A stretch of DNA of 20,551 nt from positions 1-20,551 of the forward strand of contig JAQVDG010000005.1 of assembly GCA_028698395.1 (NCBI GenBank), given 5' to 3'. The notes beneath the pieces were generated by a model. It saw nothing but the letters and a program-made list of their open reading frames with translations, was not told the DNA's origin and did no database searches. Made by a program: the position numbers and the translations under genes. Source of the DNA: Weeksellaceae bacterium. GTDB taxonomy: Bacteria; Bacteroidota; Bacteroidia; Flavobacteriales; Weeksellaceae. Of this stretch, positions 13,066-20,551 are shown in pieces; position 1 is the first letter of the stretch, and every line of letters starts with the position of its first letter.

Positions 13066-15078
13066 TTAAACATATTTATAATTTAATGGTATTTGAATTT
13101 TAACAATCGTTTTGTCGTCTTCTTCCAGTAATTTTAAATACGCTTTTTTTTCATTTCTTTGATTCAGAGTTGAAAATAATTTTTGGTAAGTACTTAGTCC
13201 AATTCCGGTATCGGAACTGTTTTTTATATTATTTATTTTCTCTCCGGTATTACTCACTTTAAGTAAAATATAATCTTCTTTTTCTGTAACATTCACAAAG
13301 ATTTCTCCTCCTTTTTCACTTTTAGAAACTCCGTGTTTTACTGCATTTTCTACTAAATTCTTTAATAATAATCTTGGAATTTGAATTTGAGAATTTTCTA
13401 AATTATTTTGAATTTCAAAATGTATCGGCATAAAAAGCATAGTTTTTTGAAGAGAAATAAAATCTTCAATTTGTTCCAACTGGTTTTCTAAAGATTCGGT
13501 AATAGAATTGTTCAAACTGGCTTTGGTTACATTTAACAGTTTAATCATGCGTCGATAAGAATCCGGTGCTTTTTCTTGAATTTCAGGAGAAATACTCGCT
13601 AAAAGATTTTTCATTTCATGCGGATTCAGTTGATTATTCAATGTACTCAATTCCGATTCGACTAATTTTTGTTGTAATTCAAGCAAGTTATTCTGTTGTT
13701 TTAATTCTTTGTGTTTTTGTTTATTTCGATATAAAAAAACAGAGAAAGCAAACAGAGCCAAAGCAGAGCCACCGCCCATATAAGCTAAGTTTACATTTCG
13801 TTTTTGCTTCTCAATTTCCAATTGTTGCTGATTAATTTGCGTTTCTTTCCTTGCTGTTTGGTAACGAATTTCAAAATGGGTTGTTTGAGCTAATTTTTCA
13901 TTATTGTACAAAGAATCTCGAACGGATTTATAGTGTTTTAAATACTGTAAAGCATCCTTATAGTTTTGGTCTTTTTCGCTCATTTCGTATAAATAAAAAT
14001 ACGTTCCACTTAATTCCTGCAAAAGATTATTTTCTTCAAAAAGAGTTTTGGCTTTTTCAAAATAAAATCGAGCCGTTGGAAAATCTTGTTTCACATAATA
14101 TAATTTTCCTTGCCAAAAATAAACTTCTCCCATCCTACCTGAAATTCCTTTTTCTTTGTAAATAGCCAAAGCTTTATCTAATTTTTCGGAAGCTTCATAA
14201 AAGAGAAACTTATCTATCAGAATCTGAGCTTGAGTCATTAGAACCGAAGCAAATGTAAAATGTTTTGGATTAGAAGACAATAAGTTATACGCTTCATTTA
14301 AATAAATTTCTGCACTGTCTGTTTTATTTAATTTTAAATATGTTTTCGCTAAATTATAATTCCAAATTGCAATGTCTGTATTACTTTCTTTTTTCACATA
14401 AGGGCTTGTCAGAATTTTTTTATAAATTTCAATTGCTTTTTCACGCTGTAAATTTCGGTCATGCGTAGTGGCGATAGAATTTAAAATTCGGAGAATTCGA
14501 GTAGAATCTTTGAGTTCTTCGGCAATATTTAATGCTTTTTCTCCATAGAAATAAGCTGTTTCATAATCTCCAATGGTTTGGTTGATATTCGCTCTGACTG
14601 TATTTAAACGTAAATGGTTCAATGTGTTTTCCGGTGAACTAATGTCATTACTAAGTGAAGCTTCCGCTTTATTCGCATAATCAATTGCAGTTTCTATTTC
14701 TCTTTTTTGGTAATATATAAAAGCCAAAATTGCATAAATTCCTCCTTTATAATTTTCATCTTTACTATACTGTATGGATTTATTTAGGTTGACAATTGCA
14801 CTGTCATACTGATAGCCCATATAAAGGCTATACCCCAATGCACCATAACTTTTTCCTAATTCTAAATGATTTTTCTTTGCTAGATTTAAAGCTTTTTCAG
14901 CATAAAAAATGGAACTATCGGTATTTACTACATCAAATGATTTGCTGATTTTCAACAATAATTCTAAGTTATCCGGATTTTTCTTAAGTTCTTTTTTAAG
15001 CTGTTTGATTTCATTCGTTTGCCCAAAAAGCAGACAAAATTGATAAATCAAAAAAAAGAGAATAAAATACTTTCTCAT
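13066..15078 (-). CDS. TPR-containing LytS-type sensor histidine kinase (orphan)
   Basis: 670 residues. A signal peptide (1-20) precedes a periplasmic array of about eight tetratricopeptide-like helical repeats (about 25-395), then a coiled segment, one membrane helix (about 430-451), and a cytoplasmic kinase region. The phospho-acceptor box is NNQLNPHEMKNLLASI (481-496) with His487. The ATPase has the N-box LLKNLVENAVKHG (571-583) and the G-box DTGIGLST (623-630). The His box is a variant: most LytS-type kinases have NPHFxFN. Such kinases usually work with a LytTR-type response regulator, but none is next to this gene. It reads away from the outer-membrane barrel gene at 15254 and ends 104 bp before the DUF4290 gene. 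Ligand unknown. Confidence 0.9.
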   Translation of the reverse strand: MRKYFILFFLIYQFCLLFGQTNEIKQLKKELKKNPDNLELLLKISKSFDVVNTDSSIFYAEKALNLAKKNHLELGKSYGALGYSLYMGYQYDSAIVNLNKSIQYSKDENYKGGIYAILAFIYYQKREIETAIDYANKAEASLSNDISSPENTLNHLRLNTVRANINQTIGDYETAYFYGEKALNIAEELKDSTRILRILNSIATTHDRNLQREKAIEIYKKILTSPYVKKESNTDIAIWNYNLAKTYLKLNKTDSAEIYLNEAYNLLSSNPKHFTFASVLMTQAQILIDKFLFYEASEKLDKALAIYKEKGISGRMGEVYFWQGKLYYVKQDFPTARFYFEKAKTLFEENNLLQELSGTYFYLYEMSEKDQNYKDALQYLKHYKSVRDSLYNNEKLAQTTHFEIRYQTARKETQINQQQLEIEKQKRNVNLAYMGGGSALALFAFSVFLYRNKQKHKELKQQNNLLELQQKLVESELSTLNNQLNPHEMKNLLASISPEIQEKAPDSYRRMIKLLNVTKASLNNSITESLENQLEQIEDFISLQKTMLFMPIHFEIQNNLENSQIQIPRLLLKNLVENAVKHGVSKSEKGGEIFVNVTEKEDYILLKVSNTGEKINNIKNSSDTGIGLSTYQKLFSTLNQRNEKKAYLKLLEEDDKTIVKIQIPLNYKYV

Positions 15079-15206
15079 CTGTTCAGGTATTAGAGTTAAA
15101 TATCGTTTCCAAATTACGAATTCTTTTATGAAAAGAAAGGAAACTCTAAAATTTTTTTCTTATGGTTTTTAACAAATAAGCATTTCACTGTTCTATATAC
15201 TTTCTT

Positions 15207-15214
15207 TATCTTAG
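15207..15214 (+). promoter_or_regulatory. Weak -7 box (TATCTTAG) for the outer-membrane barrel gene
   Basis: One mismatch to TAnnTTTG, followed by CCAGCA, about 40 bp before the ATG at 15254. No convincing -33 box. The 175-bp divergent gap also holds a short inverted repeat, TTCTTTT-atg-AAAAGAA (15121-15137). Confidence 0.3.
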
Positions 15215-15253
15215 CCAGCATTTACCAATAATTGAGTACTAAAAAACTTTTGT

Positions 15254-15850
15254 ATGAGAATTAAAATTATTTTCTTTTTATGTATTTTATTTTGTGGAAC
15301 TTACTCTTACTCACAAGAACGCGAACATCAACTTTCTGTCGGTTATGCCTTAGCAAGTACCAGTCAGATTTTCGATGTTTTTCAGATTATTGCATTTGAA
15401 ATAGGTGGAGACATCGTGTTTTCAGATACAAATTTAAAAAATCAAAAATCAAAAGGAGGAATTCATCTATCGTATGCTTATACACCTAAAAATTCTTGGT
15501 TTTTTGGAGCAACAATTGTATATAATGGCTCTGAGTATGATGTGATTGCGAATGATGTTAATTACGGAAAACAATCGTACAGCTATTATACTTTTGCAGG
15601 AGAAGTCGGGTTAAATTATTTAAAAAAAGAATATTTTCGATTGTATGGCTTGATTGGTTTGGGATTAACTTATACTGATTCTGAATTTACAGAAAAAGAA
15701 TCCGGGAAAAAATTTACTTCAGGTGATTCTGTTTTTGATTTTCAAATCACTCCTTTAGGGCTTAGTTTCGGAAAAAAATTCGGTGGATTTGCCAATTTAG
15801 GTTTTGGTTACCGCGGAGTTGCTAATTTTGGTATTTATTACCGATTATAA
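15254..15850 (+). CDS. Small outer-membrane beta-barrel protein
   Basis: 198 residues: a signal peptide (about 1-20, ending YSYS before QEREH), then alternating polar/hydrophobic strands of barrel type (LSVGYALAS, GIHLSYAYTP, SWFFGATIVYNG, YSYYTFAGEVGLNY, FRLYGLIGLGLTY, FDFQITPLGLSFGKKFGGF, ANLGFGYRGVANFGIYYRL). Roughly eight strands and an aromatic-rich end fit an OmpW/OmpX-sized barrel. No enzyme motif is seen. It is transcribed away from the TPR kinase gene and converges with the PorV/PorQ-family gene, 10 bp away. The function cannot be assigned beyond an outer-membrane protein. Being divergent from a sensor kinase, it might be part of its regulon, but that is only suggested by position. 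Confidence 0.8.
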   Translation: MRIKIIFFLCILFCGTYSYSQEREHQLSVGYALASTSQIFDVFQIIAFEIGGDIVFSDTNLKNQKSKGGIHLSYAYTPKNSWFFGATIVYNGSEYDVIANDVNYGKQSYSYYTFAGEVGLNYLKKEYFRLYGLIGLGLTYTDSEFTEKESGKKFTSGDSVFDFQITPLGLSFGKKFGGFANLGFGYRGVANFGIYYRL

Positions 15851-15860
15851 TCCTTGATTT

Positions 15861-16955
15861 TTATTGAAAAGCATCCAAATCCACTTTTACGGATATGATG
15901 TTGGAATACAGCGCAATACTTTGATTACCTACATTGGTGAAAGCATAATCAATGGAAATTCCGCTGTACTTAAATCCTACTCCAATATTGGGCTGAAAGG
16001 AAAGTTTTTTCTTGTCGTCAAAAGTTCGTTCATTTTGAAAATTATTGACTCCTCCTCGCAAAAAAACCATATCATCATATCCAACTTCTACACCTAAAGA
16101 AGGAGAAAAACTTAAAAATCCGGTTGAAACCAAATCATTGGTTTGAGCAAATTGAAAATTTAAGTCAAATTCACCCAAAACATTAAAAGCATCGTTTATC
16201 TGAAAATTTTTTGCTACTCCCAATTGAAGTTTTGGCAAAGTCAATTCAATGGTTTCCTCCGGAACTTCATTCACCGTTTGTTGATTTCCCGTTCCCGGTT
16301 CTGTAACCGTTATTGTATTCAATTCTTTTTCATTGATTGACCAAGCATTGAAAGTTGTTGTAATATCACGAGCCATCAATCCAAAATAAAACTGATCGGG
16401 CGTACGATATTGAAATCCTAAATCAATTCCAAAACCAAAGGATTTGGCAAACTTTCCAATATGACGGTACACTACTTTTGCGCTGGCTCCTACCGCTAAA
16501 TCTGAATTTCCAAAGAAAAATCCGGCATAACTCAAACTTAAAGCATAATCTGCCGTTGAAAATTTTGAAATCCGGTCATAATCTATATTTCCTTGAGCAT
16601 CAATTAATTCAGTTGTATTCAAAATATCATCCACTCCAAACCGATACAATGAAAGTGCCACTGCAGCTTCTTTTCCAATTGGCATAGCAGCAGCAACATA
16701 ATCGTATTTTGCAATAGATTGAAAATATTCGGCGTGCATAGCTGAAAACTGAGGAGCAAAATAAACTTCAGTTAAACCGGCAGGATTCCAATAAGCAGCA
16801 TTCACATCGCCAATGTTTGCCACAACCGCATTTCCCATCGCAAAAGCTCTGGCATCTACTCCAATGCTTAAAAATTCATTAGAATATTTACGAGTAACTT
16901 GAGCCGTACTCAAAACACCGATTAAACCGGTTATTATTGCAAATCTAAATTTCAA
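15861..16955 (-). CDS. PorV/PorQ family outer-membrane protein (type IX secretion associated)
   Basis: 364 residues with a signal peptide (about 1-18, STAQ end). The N-terminal signature SIGVDARAFAMGNAVVA (30-46) followed by DVNAAYWNPAGL (50-61) is the FadL-like hatch region shared by PorV and PorQ proteins; the rest is a large barrel ending SIALYSNIISVKVDLDAFQ. PorV accepts T9SS cargo after translocation, PorQ is part of the cell-surface attachment complex, and extra paralogs exist in many Flavobacteriia. This one is closest in pattern to PorV-type paralogs rather than to a classical PorQ, but the subfamily cannot be fixed by eye. No other T9SS machinery gene is in the window. It has a candidate promoter in the 152-bp gap before the phosphoesterase gene. 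Confidence 0.85.
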   Translation of the reverse strand: MKFRFAIITGLIGVLSTAQVTRKYSNEFLSIGVDARAFAMGNAVVANIGDVNAAYWNPAGLTEVYFAPQFSAMHAEYFQSIAKYDYVAAAMPIGKEAAVALSLYRFGVDDILNTTELIDAQGNIDYDRISKFSTADYALSLSYAGFFFGNSDLAVGASAKVVYRHIGKFAKSFGFGIDLGFQYRTPDQFYFGLMARDITTTFNAWSINEKELNTITVTEPGTGNQQTVNEVPEETIELTLPKLQLGVAKNFQINDAFNVLGEFDLNFQFAQTNDLVSTGFLSFSPSLGVEVGYDDMVFLRGGVNNFQNERTFDDKKKLSFQPNIGVGFKYSGISIDYAFTNVGNQSIALYSNIISVKVDLDAFQ

Positions 16956-17020
16956 AATAAGTGAATCTCTATTTAATTTTCAATTTCTTAGTCTTGAATG
17001 GAATTAAGGGGCGCAAAATA

Positions 17021-17052
17021 CAAAAATAAAAATTTCCGACTCTTACATTCAA
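17021..17052 (-). promoter_or_regulatory. Candidate promoter for the PorV/PorQ-family gene
   Basis: On the minus strand TTG (17052 to 17050), a 21-bp spacer and TATTTTTG (17028 to 17021). This fits the Bacteroidota consensus with a slightly long spacer. The leader to the ATG at 16955 would be about 60 nt. Confidence 0.45.
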
Positions 17053-17107
17053 TAGTTAAAACACAAAAATTTATTCTTTATTGCTTTTTAAAAAATTAAA
17101 CAATAAT

Positions 17108-17599
17108 TTACTTTCTTGGCCATTCAATTACTTCCAAATTTTTAATTTCAGAAGCTTCAATCTCAAACCGAAGCAAAGTACGAACTTGGTGTTGGCCATA
17201 AATACCACATGCACCCGGATTTAGATGAATCAAGTTTAATTTCCGATCGGGTATCACTTTTAAAATATGAGAATGTCCGCAAATAAATAAATCCGGTGGA
17301 TTTTTTTGAAGTTCCTCCCGAATTGCAGGATTATATTTTCCCGGATAACCACCGATATGAGTTATCCAAACGTTCAATCCTTCAACTGTAAACCTTTGAT
17401 GCAAAGGAAATTCTTTCCGAATTTCAGTACCATCAATATTTCCAAAAACAGCACGAAGTTTAGCTTTTTCTTTTAAAGCATCGGTTACTTTCAAATCACC
17501 AATATCACCTGCATGCCAGATTTCATCAGCTTGTCCGGCATATTTCAGTATTTTATCATCTATATTAGCATGTGTATCAGAAAGTAATACTATTTTCAT
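17108..17599 (-). CDS. YfcE/MJ0936-family metallophosphoesterase
   Basis: 163 residues, cytoplasmic, two-metal phosphodiesterase of the calcineurin-like superfamily. All ligands are visible: LLSDTH with Asp8 and His10, HAGDIGD with Asp32, FGNIDG with Asn54, ITHIGG with His81, and CGHSHI with His109 and His111. The small size and single compact domain match the YfcE group, which cleaves model phosphodiesters; physiological substrates are mostly unknown. The frame could be extended eight codons to a TTG at 17623, but the ATG at 17599 gives MKIVLLSDTH, the normal N-terminus of the family, and is preferred. It stands alone, divergent from the beta-mannosidase gene and 152 bp before the PorV/PorQ-family gene. 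Confidence 0.92.
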   Translation of the reverse strand: MKIVLLSDTHANIDDKILKYAGQADEIWHAGDIGDLKVTDALKEKAKLRAVFGNIDGTEIRKEFPLHQRFTVEGLNVWITHIGGYPGKYNPAIREELQKNPPDLFICGHSHILKVIPDRKLNLIHLNPGACGIYGQHQVRTLLRFEIEASEIKNLEVIEWPRK

Positions 17600-17784
17600 T
17601 TTCAAAAATATATTGTTACTCAATAAAAACTGTTAAATCCAAAAAACAACTGTTTTTCTATTAAAATTCACGAATTATCGTCCCGGAATTAAAGAATAAG
17701 AAAAAAATACTGTAAATAATAATTCTATGCATTCCTTGTGAATTCTAAAGCAAAAATATGATATTTAGTCCAAAATTCTGAAAA

Positions 17785-20265
17785 TTGAAAAAGAATCTAT
17801 TTATACTAATCTGTTTTTTCTATGTCTTTCTTTTAGGGCAAAATACTTCATTCCAACTCAATCAAAATTGGAAATTCAGCGAAAAAGGAAGTAATCTGTG
17901 GTATCCTACTCAAATTCCAAATTCAATTCATACCGATTTGTATGAAAATGGATTAATTCCACATCCTTTCATTGGAAATAATGAGCAAGATTTACAATGG
18001 ATTGCCGATAGAAATTGGATTTATCAAACTGAATTTGAATTAACACAAAGCCAACTCAAAACCAATAATTCAGAATTGGTTTTTGAAGGATTGGATACCT
18101 ATGCAAAAGTTTTTTTAAATAATGAATTGATTTTAGAATCCAATAATGCTTTCCGAATTTGGAAAATTGATGTCAAAAAACAATTAAAAAAGAAGAATAA
18201 TTTACGCATTGAGTTTACACCTACAAAAATCATTGAAGAACAAAAGAAAAAACAAATTCCGTATGAACTTCCCGAAGGAAATCGCATTTTTACCCGAAAA
18301 GCACAATTTCAATACGGTTGGGATTGGGGACCTGAATACAATACACTTGGGATTTGGCGAAATGTTTATATCAATTTTTGGAACAATACGAAGATTGAAG
18401 ATGTTTATATTAAACAAATAAATTTAACCCAAGAAAAAGCTGATGTAAGCGTAGAAATTGAATTGAAAAATTCAAGTAAAGGAATGCTAAAGACTGAAAT
18501 TTATGTGAATAATCAATTAAAAGTTGAAAAAGAATCTGGCATAAATTCCAATATGGAAATTTTTAAAATTCCAATAGAAATTCAAAATCCAAAACTTTGG
18601 TGGACAAACGGTTTAGGCAACGCCTATTTATATGAATTCAAAATTCAAATCAAAGATTTGCAAAATAATTTAATCGAAGAAAAAACAATCAAAAAGGGAT
18701 TGAGAACCATTGAGTTAATCACCCAAAAAGATGAATTTGGAGAAAGTTTTTATTTTAATCTGAACGGAAAACCGGTTTTTATGAAAGGTGCAAATTACAT
18801 TCCTCAAAACAGTTTTCAAAATTGGGTAAAAAAAGAAAATTATGAAAAATTACTGAATGATGTTCAAGATTCCAATATGAATATGCTCCGAATTTGGGGT
18901 GGCGGAATTTATGAAGATGATTATTTCTATGAATTATGCGACGAAAAGGGAATTCTCGTTTGGCAGGATTTTATGTTCGCTTGTGCAATGTATCCGGGCG
19001 ATGAATTATTTTTAGAAAATGTTCGGCAAGAAGCAATTGACAATGTTAAACGCTTACGAAATCATGCTTCCATGGCACTTTGGTGTGGAAATAATGAAAG
19101 TTCCGAAGGTTGGCATCGTTGGGGTTGGCAAGATGGAAGAAATGAAGTTGATAAAAGAGAAATATGGGAGAATTATCAAAAATTATTCAATGGAATTTTA
19201 CCGGAAATTGTACATGAATTTACTGATTTGTCTTATTGGGAAAGTTCGCCTAAATTTGGACGAGGCGATGAACGCTACATTTCAGAAGGTGACGCACATG
19301 ATTGGTGGATTTGGCACGATGGACATCCTTTTGAAGATTTACTCCAAAAAAGACCACGCTTTATGAGTGAATTTGGCTTTCAATCATTTCCTTCGCCGGA
19401 AGTAATTCGATACATCAATAAAAATAATTCATTCTCAACAACTTCTGATGATTTCAAAAATCATCAAAAACATCCCAGAGGTTTTGACATCATAAAAACT
19501 TATATGGAAAGAGATTTTCCGGTACCTGAAAATGAAGAAGATTATGCTTTTGTTACTCAATTACTTCAAGCTTACGGAATCGGAAATGCAATTGAAGCTC
19601 ACAGAAGTAATTTAGATACCCCACATACAATGGGGAGTTTATATTGGCAACTAAATGATTGTTGGCCTTCGATTTCTTGGTCGGGAATTGATTTTTTTGG
19701 GAATTGGAAAATTTTGCAACACCGAGTAAAAAAAGTATTTGAACCCGTACAACTCTTTTTTGCCGAAGAAAAAAATAATCAATTAGGTATTTATATTGTA
19801 AATGATTTGAACGAAACTATTCACGAAAATTTAAAATTAGAAATCGTTGATTTTGATGGAAATATACTTCATGAACAAAAATTCAACTTTACGAGTACGA
19901 CTAACAGAAAATTAATTACCAAAATAGATTTAAGTGAGTTAACCAACAGAAAAAATGAATTTTTCATCAATGTAAATTTCCGAAATACTCAAAACATCTA
20001 TGTTCCGGATAAACCTAAAAATTGGAAACTAAAAGATGAACCCATTGAGTTTGAATTCAAAAATGGAAAATTAACTGCAAAAAGTCCTATTTTTCAAAAA
20101 AATATACTTTTCAGAATTGAAAATTCCAATCAGAGCTACTATTTAGAAGAAATGCTTCCCGGACAAACGTATTCTGTAGATTTAACCGATAGTAATTTTA
20201 CTATTCACTTATTAAAGTATCAATCCTTGAACCGTATAATAAACAACTATAAAACTGAGTATTAG
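17785..20265 (+). CDS. Exported GH2 beta-mannosidase
   Basis: Hydrolyses terminal beta-mannose residues from mannan or N-glycan-derived oligosaccharides; likely periplasmic. Residues 1-19 are a signal peptide (KKNLFILICFFYVFLLG) without a lipobox Cys. Residues 20-200 are the GH2 sugar-binding jelly-roll (LVFEGLDTYAKVFLNNE). About 210-310 is the immunoglobulin-like domain, and about 315-660 the TIM barrel. There, MLRIWGGGIYE (367-377) and LWCGNNE give the acid/base Glu438, and RFMSEFGFQSFPS the nucleophile Glu529. YWQLNDCWPSISWSG is also typical. C-terminal beta domains follow. At 826 residues it matches beta-mannosidases rather than beta-galactosidases. The start is TTG; no in-frame ATG precedes the signal peptide. 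No SusC/SusD or other glycan genes are adjacent, and there is no T9SS tail. Confidence 0.93.
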   Translation: MKKNLFILICFFYVFLLGQNTSFQLNQNWKFSEKGSNLWYPTQIPNSIHTDLYENGLIPHPFIGNNEQDLQWIADRNWIYQTEFELTQSQLKTNNSELVFEGLDTYAKVFLNNELILESNNAFRIWKIDVKKQLKKKNNLRIEFTPTKIIEEQKKKQIPYELPEGNRIFTRKAQFQYGWDWGPEYNTLGIWRNVYINFWNNTKIEDVYIKQINLTQEKADVSVEIELKNSSKGMLKTEIYVNNQLKVEKESGINSNMEIFKIPIEIQNPKLWWTNGLGNAYLYEFKIQIKDLQNNLIEEKTIKKGLRTIELITQKDEFGESFYFNLNGKPVFMKGANYIPQNSFQNWVKKENYEKLLNDVQDSNMNMLRIWGGGIYEDDYFYELCDEKGILVWQDFMFACAMYPGDELFLENVRQEAIDNVKRLRNHASMALWCGNNESSEGWHRWGWQDGRNEVDKREIWENYQKLFNGILPEIVHEFTDLSYWESSPKFGRGDERYISEGDAHDWWIWHDGHPFEDLLQKRPRFMSEFGFQSFPSPEVIRYINKNNSFSTTSDDFKNHQKHPRGFDIIKTYMERDFPVPENEEDYAFVTQLLQAYGIGNAIEAHRSNLDTPHTMGSLYWQLNDCWPSISWSGIDFFGNWKILQHRVKKVFEPVQLFFAEEKNNQLGIYIVNDLNETIHENLKLEIVDFDGNILHEQKFNFTSTTNRKLITKIDLSELTNRKNEFFINVNFRNTQNIYVPDKPKNWKLKDEPIEFEFKNGKLTAKSPIFQKNILFRIENSNQSYYLEEMLPGQTYSVDLTDSNFTIHLLKYQSLNRIINNYKTEY

Positions 20266-20292
20266 TTTTTCATTTTTCATAAAATAAAAACT
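20264..20292 (+). terminator. Weak hairpin after the beta-mannosidase gene
   Basis: AGTTTTT (20264-20270) pairs with AAAAACT (20286-20292) around a 15-nt loop, overlapping the stop codon. No T-tract follows, so it may be only a weak 3' end. Confidence 0.25.
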
Positions 20293-20314
20293 CACTATTT
20301 ACATAATGAGACTT

Positions 20315-20347
20315 AAAAAAAAGACTGGTCTCGTCTTATGTACGAGA
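20315..20347 (-). terminator. Intrinsic terminator of the 5S-like element
   Basis: On the minus strand TCTCGT (20347 to 20342) pairs with ACGAGA (20334 to 20329) around a 7-nt loop. CCAGTC and a run of eight T (20322 to 20315) follow. It ends minus-strand transcription running out of the rRNA operon and faces the convergent beta-mannosidase gene. Confidence 0.6.
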
Positions 20348-20475
20348 TAAACCGGCATCTTCTACTCTCCTGTCTAGTAAAAAAAGACAAGATACCATCA
20401 GTATTTGATATTAATCTTTAATAGCAGAAACTGGCTGGGAGAATGGTTTTACCTAATGTATGTGTAATACATTAG
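20323..20475 (-). pseudogene. Diverged 5S rRNA-like sequence
   Basis: Read on the minus strand, TGATGGTAT (20400 to 20392) and GGAGAGTAG (20370 to 20362) match the two conserved strands of 5S loop E. They flank a helix IV equivalent, TGTCT/AGACA (20389-20385 with 20375-20371), with a T-rich loop. Downstream, GCCGG (20356 to 20352) and CCAGTCTTTT (20328 to 20319) match the usual 5S 3' end GCCGCCAGTCTTTT but are split by a 23-nt insert that forms the terminator hairpin. Upstream, GGTAAAACCATTCTCC (20452 to 20437) loosely resembles the helix II/III region, and a perfect 9-bp hairpin (20453-20475) replaces the normal helix I 5' strand. It reads as a degenerate or repurposed extra 5S copy; boundaries are approximate. 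It could equally be an expressed non-coding RNA. Confidence 0.45.
20453..20475. repeat. 9-bp perfect hairpin between the rRNA terminator and the 5S-like sequence
   Basis: CTAATGTAT (20453-20461) pairs with ATACATTAG (20467-20475) with a 5-nt loop. There is no adjacent T-tract on either strand, so it is not an obvious terminator. It may form the 5' end of the 5S-like RNA. Confidence 0.6.
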
Positions 20476-20499
20476 ACAATTTTACATTATCCATTATAC

Positions 20500-20535
20500 A
20501 AAAAAAAATCCCCAGCAATAACTGTTGAGGATTTT
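20500..20535 (-). terminator. Intrinsic terminator of a minus-strand rRNA operon
   Basis: Arms 20505-20517 and 20523-20535 pair with one mismatch and one G-T pair around a 5-nt loop (ATAAC). On the minus strand the stem is followed by a run of T (the A-run at about 20500-20508 on plus). It lies only a few bases after the presumed 5S 3' end. Confidence 0.8.
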
Positions 20536-20540
20536 AATAA

Positions 20541-20551
20541 AAGACTGGCGG
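20541..20551 (-). rRNA. rrf: 3' end of a 5S rRNA gene running off the window
   Basis: The last bases read AAGACTGGCGG, whose reverse complement CCGCCAGTCTT is the common 3' end of bacterial 5S rRNA. Only 11 bp are inside the window, so this rests on the motif, on the intrinsic terminator directly beyond it, and on the neighbouring 5S-like sequence. If correct, 23S and 16S genes should follow to the right. Confidence 0.55.

Noticed and set aside
17603..17610. TATTTTTG-like -7 box on the minus strand just before the phosphoesterase ATG
   Set aside because: It would place the transcript start at the start codon, and no -33 box is at a usable distance; in an AT-rich gap this is likely chance.
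17600..17623. TTG-initiated eight-codon extension of the phosphoesterase
   Set aside because: The family begins right at MKIVLLSDTH; the extension is unconserved-looking and starts with a weaker codon.

Overview
This is AT-rich chromosomal DNA from a member of the Bacteroidota, almost certainly class Flavobacteriia. The evidence is the DUF4290-murA pair, a DUF1599 / DoxX-like (BT_3928-type) / tpiA neighbourhood, a type IX secretion (T9SS) sorting tail, a PorV/PorQ-family barrel, a LytS-type kinase fused to TPR repeats, and several Bacteroidota-type promoters (TAnnTTTG, sometimes with an upstream TTG or TTTG). No insertion sequence, prophage, tRNA or CRISPR array is visible. Most of the window is ordinary housekeeping chromosome.

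Layout. 1-129 is the last 42 codons of a probable T9SS cargo protein. 165-1058 (minus) is folP, dihydropteroate synthase, carrying a 66-bp in-frame insertion flanked by a perfect 30-bp direct repeat. 1103-3893 (plus) holds a duplicated DUF1599 protein, a DoxX/MauE-like membrane protein with a thioredoxin-like tail, and a DppB-type ABC permease. 3969-5891 (plus) is tpiA-prmA-clpS. 5958-7319 (plus) is a cystathionine beta-synthase with C-terminal CBS domains. It ends at a bidirectional terminator facing a large DUF349 protein (7396-9549, minus). 9598-12961 is a minus-strand operon in the order DUF4290, murA, dedA, aroE. 13066-15078 (minus) is an orphan TPR histidine kinase, divergent from a small outer-membrane barrel gene (15254-15850). 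15861-16955 (minus) is a PorV/PorQ-family barrel, followed by a YfcE-like phosphoesterase (minus) and an exported GH2 beta-mannosidase (17785-20265, plus).

The last 290 bp appear to be the tail of a minus-strand rRNA operon. They hold what looks like the 3' end of a 5S gene at the window edge, an intrinsic terminator, and beyond it a diverged 5S-like sequence that keeps the loop E motif and has its own hairpin and U-tract.

How the genes fit together. The murA operon joins peptidoglycan precursor synthesis, probable lipid-carrier recycling (DedA) and the shikimate pathway. The aroE product feeds chorismate and p-aminobenzoate, the substrate of FolP. The sequence pieces most worth following are the altered sulfonamide-target loop of FolP, the 5S-like element next to the rRNA operon, and the Cys-to-Asp change in the fosfomycin-target loop of MurA.
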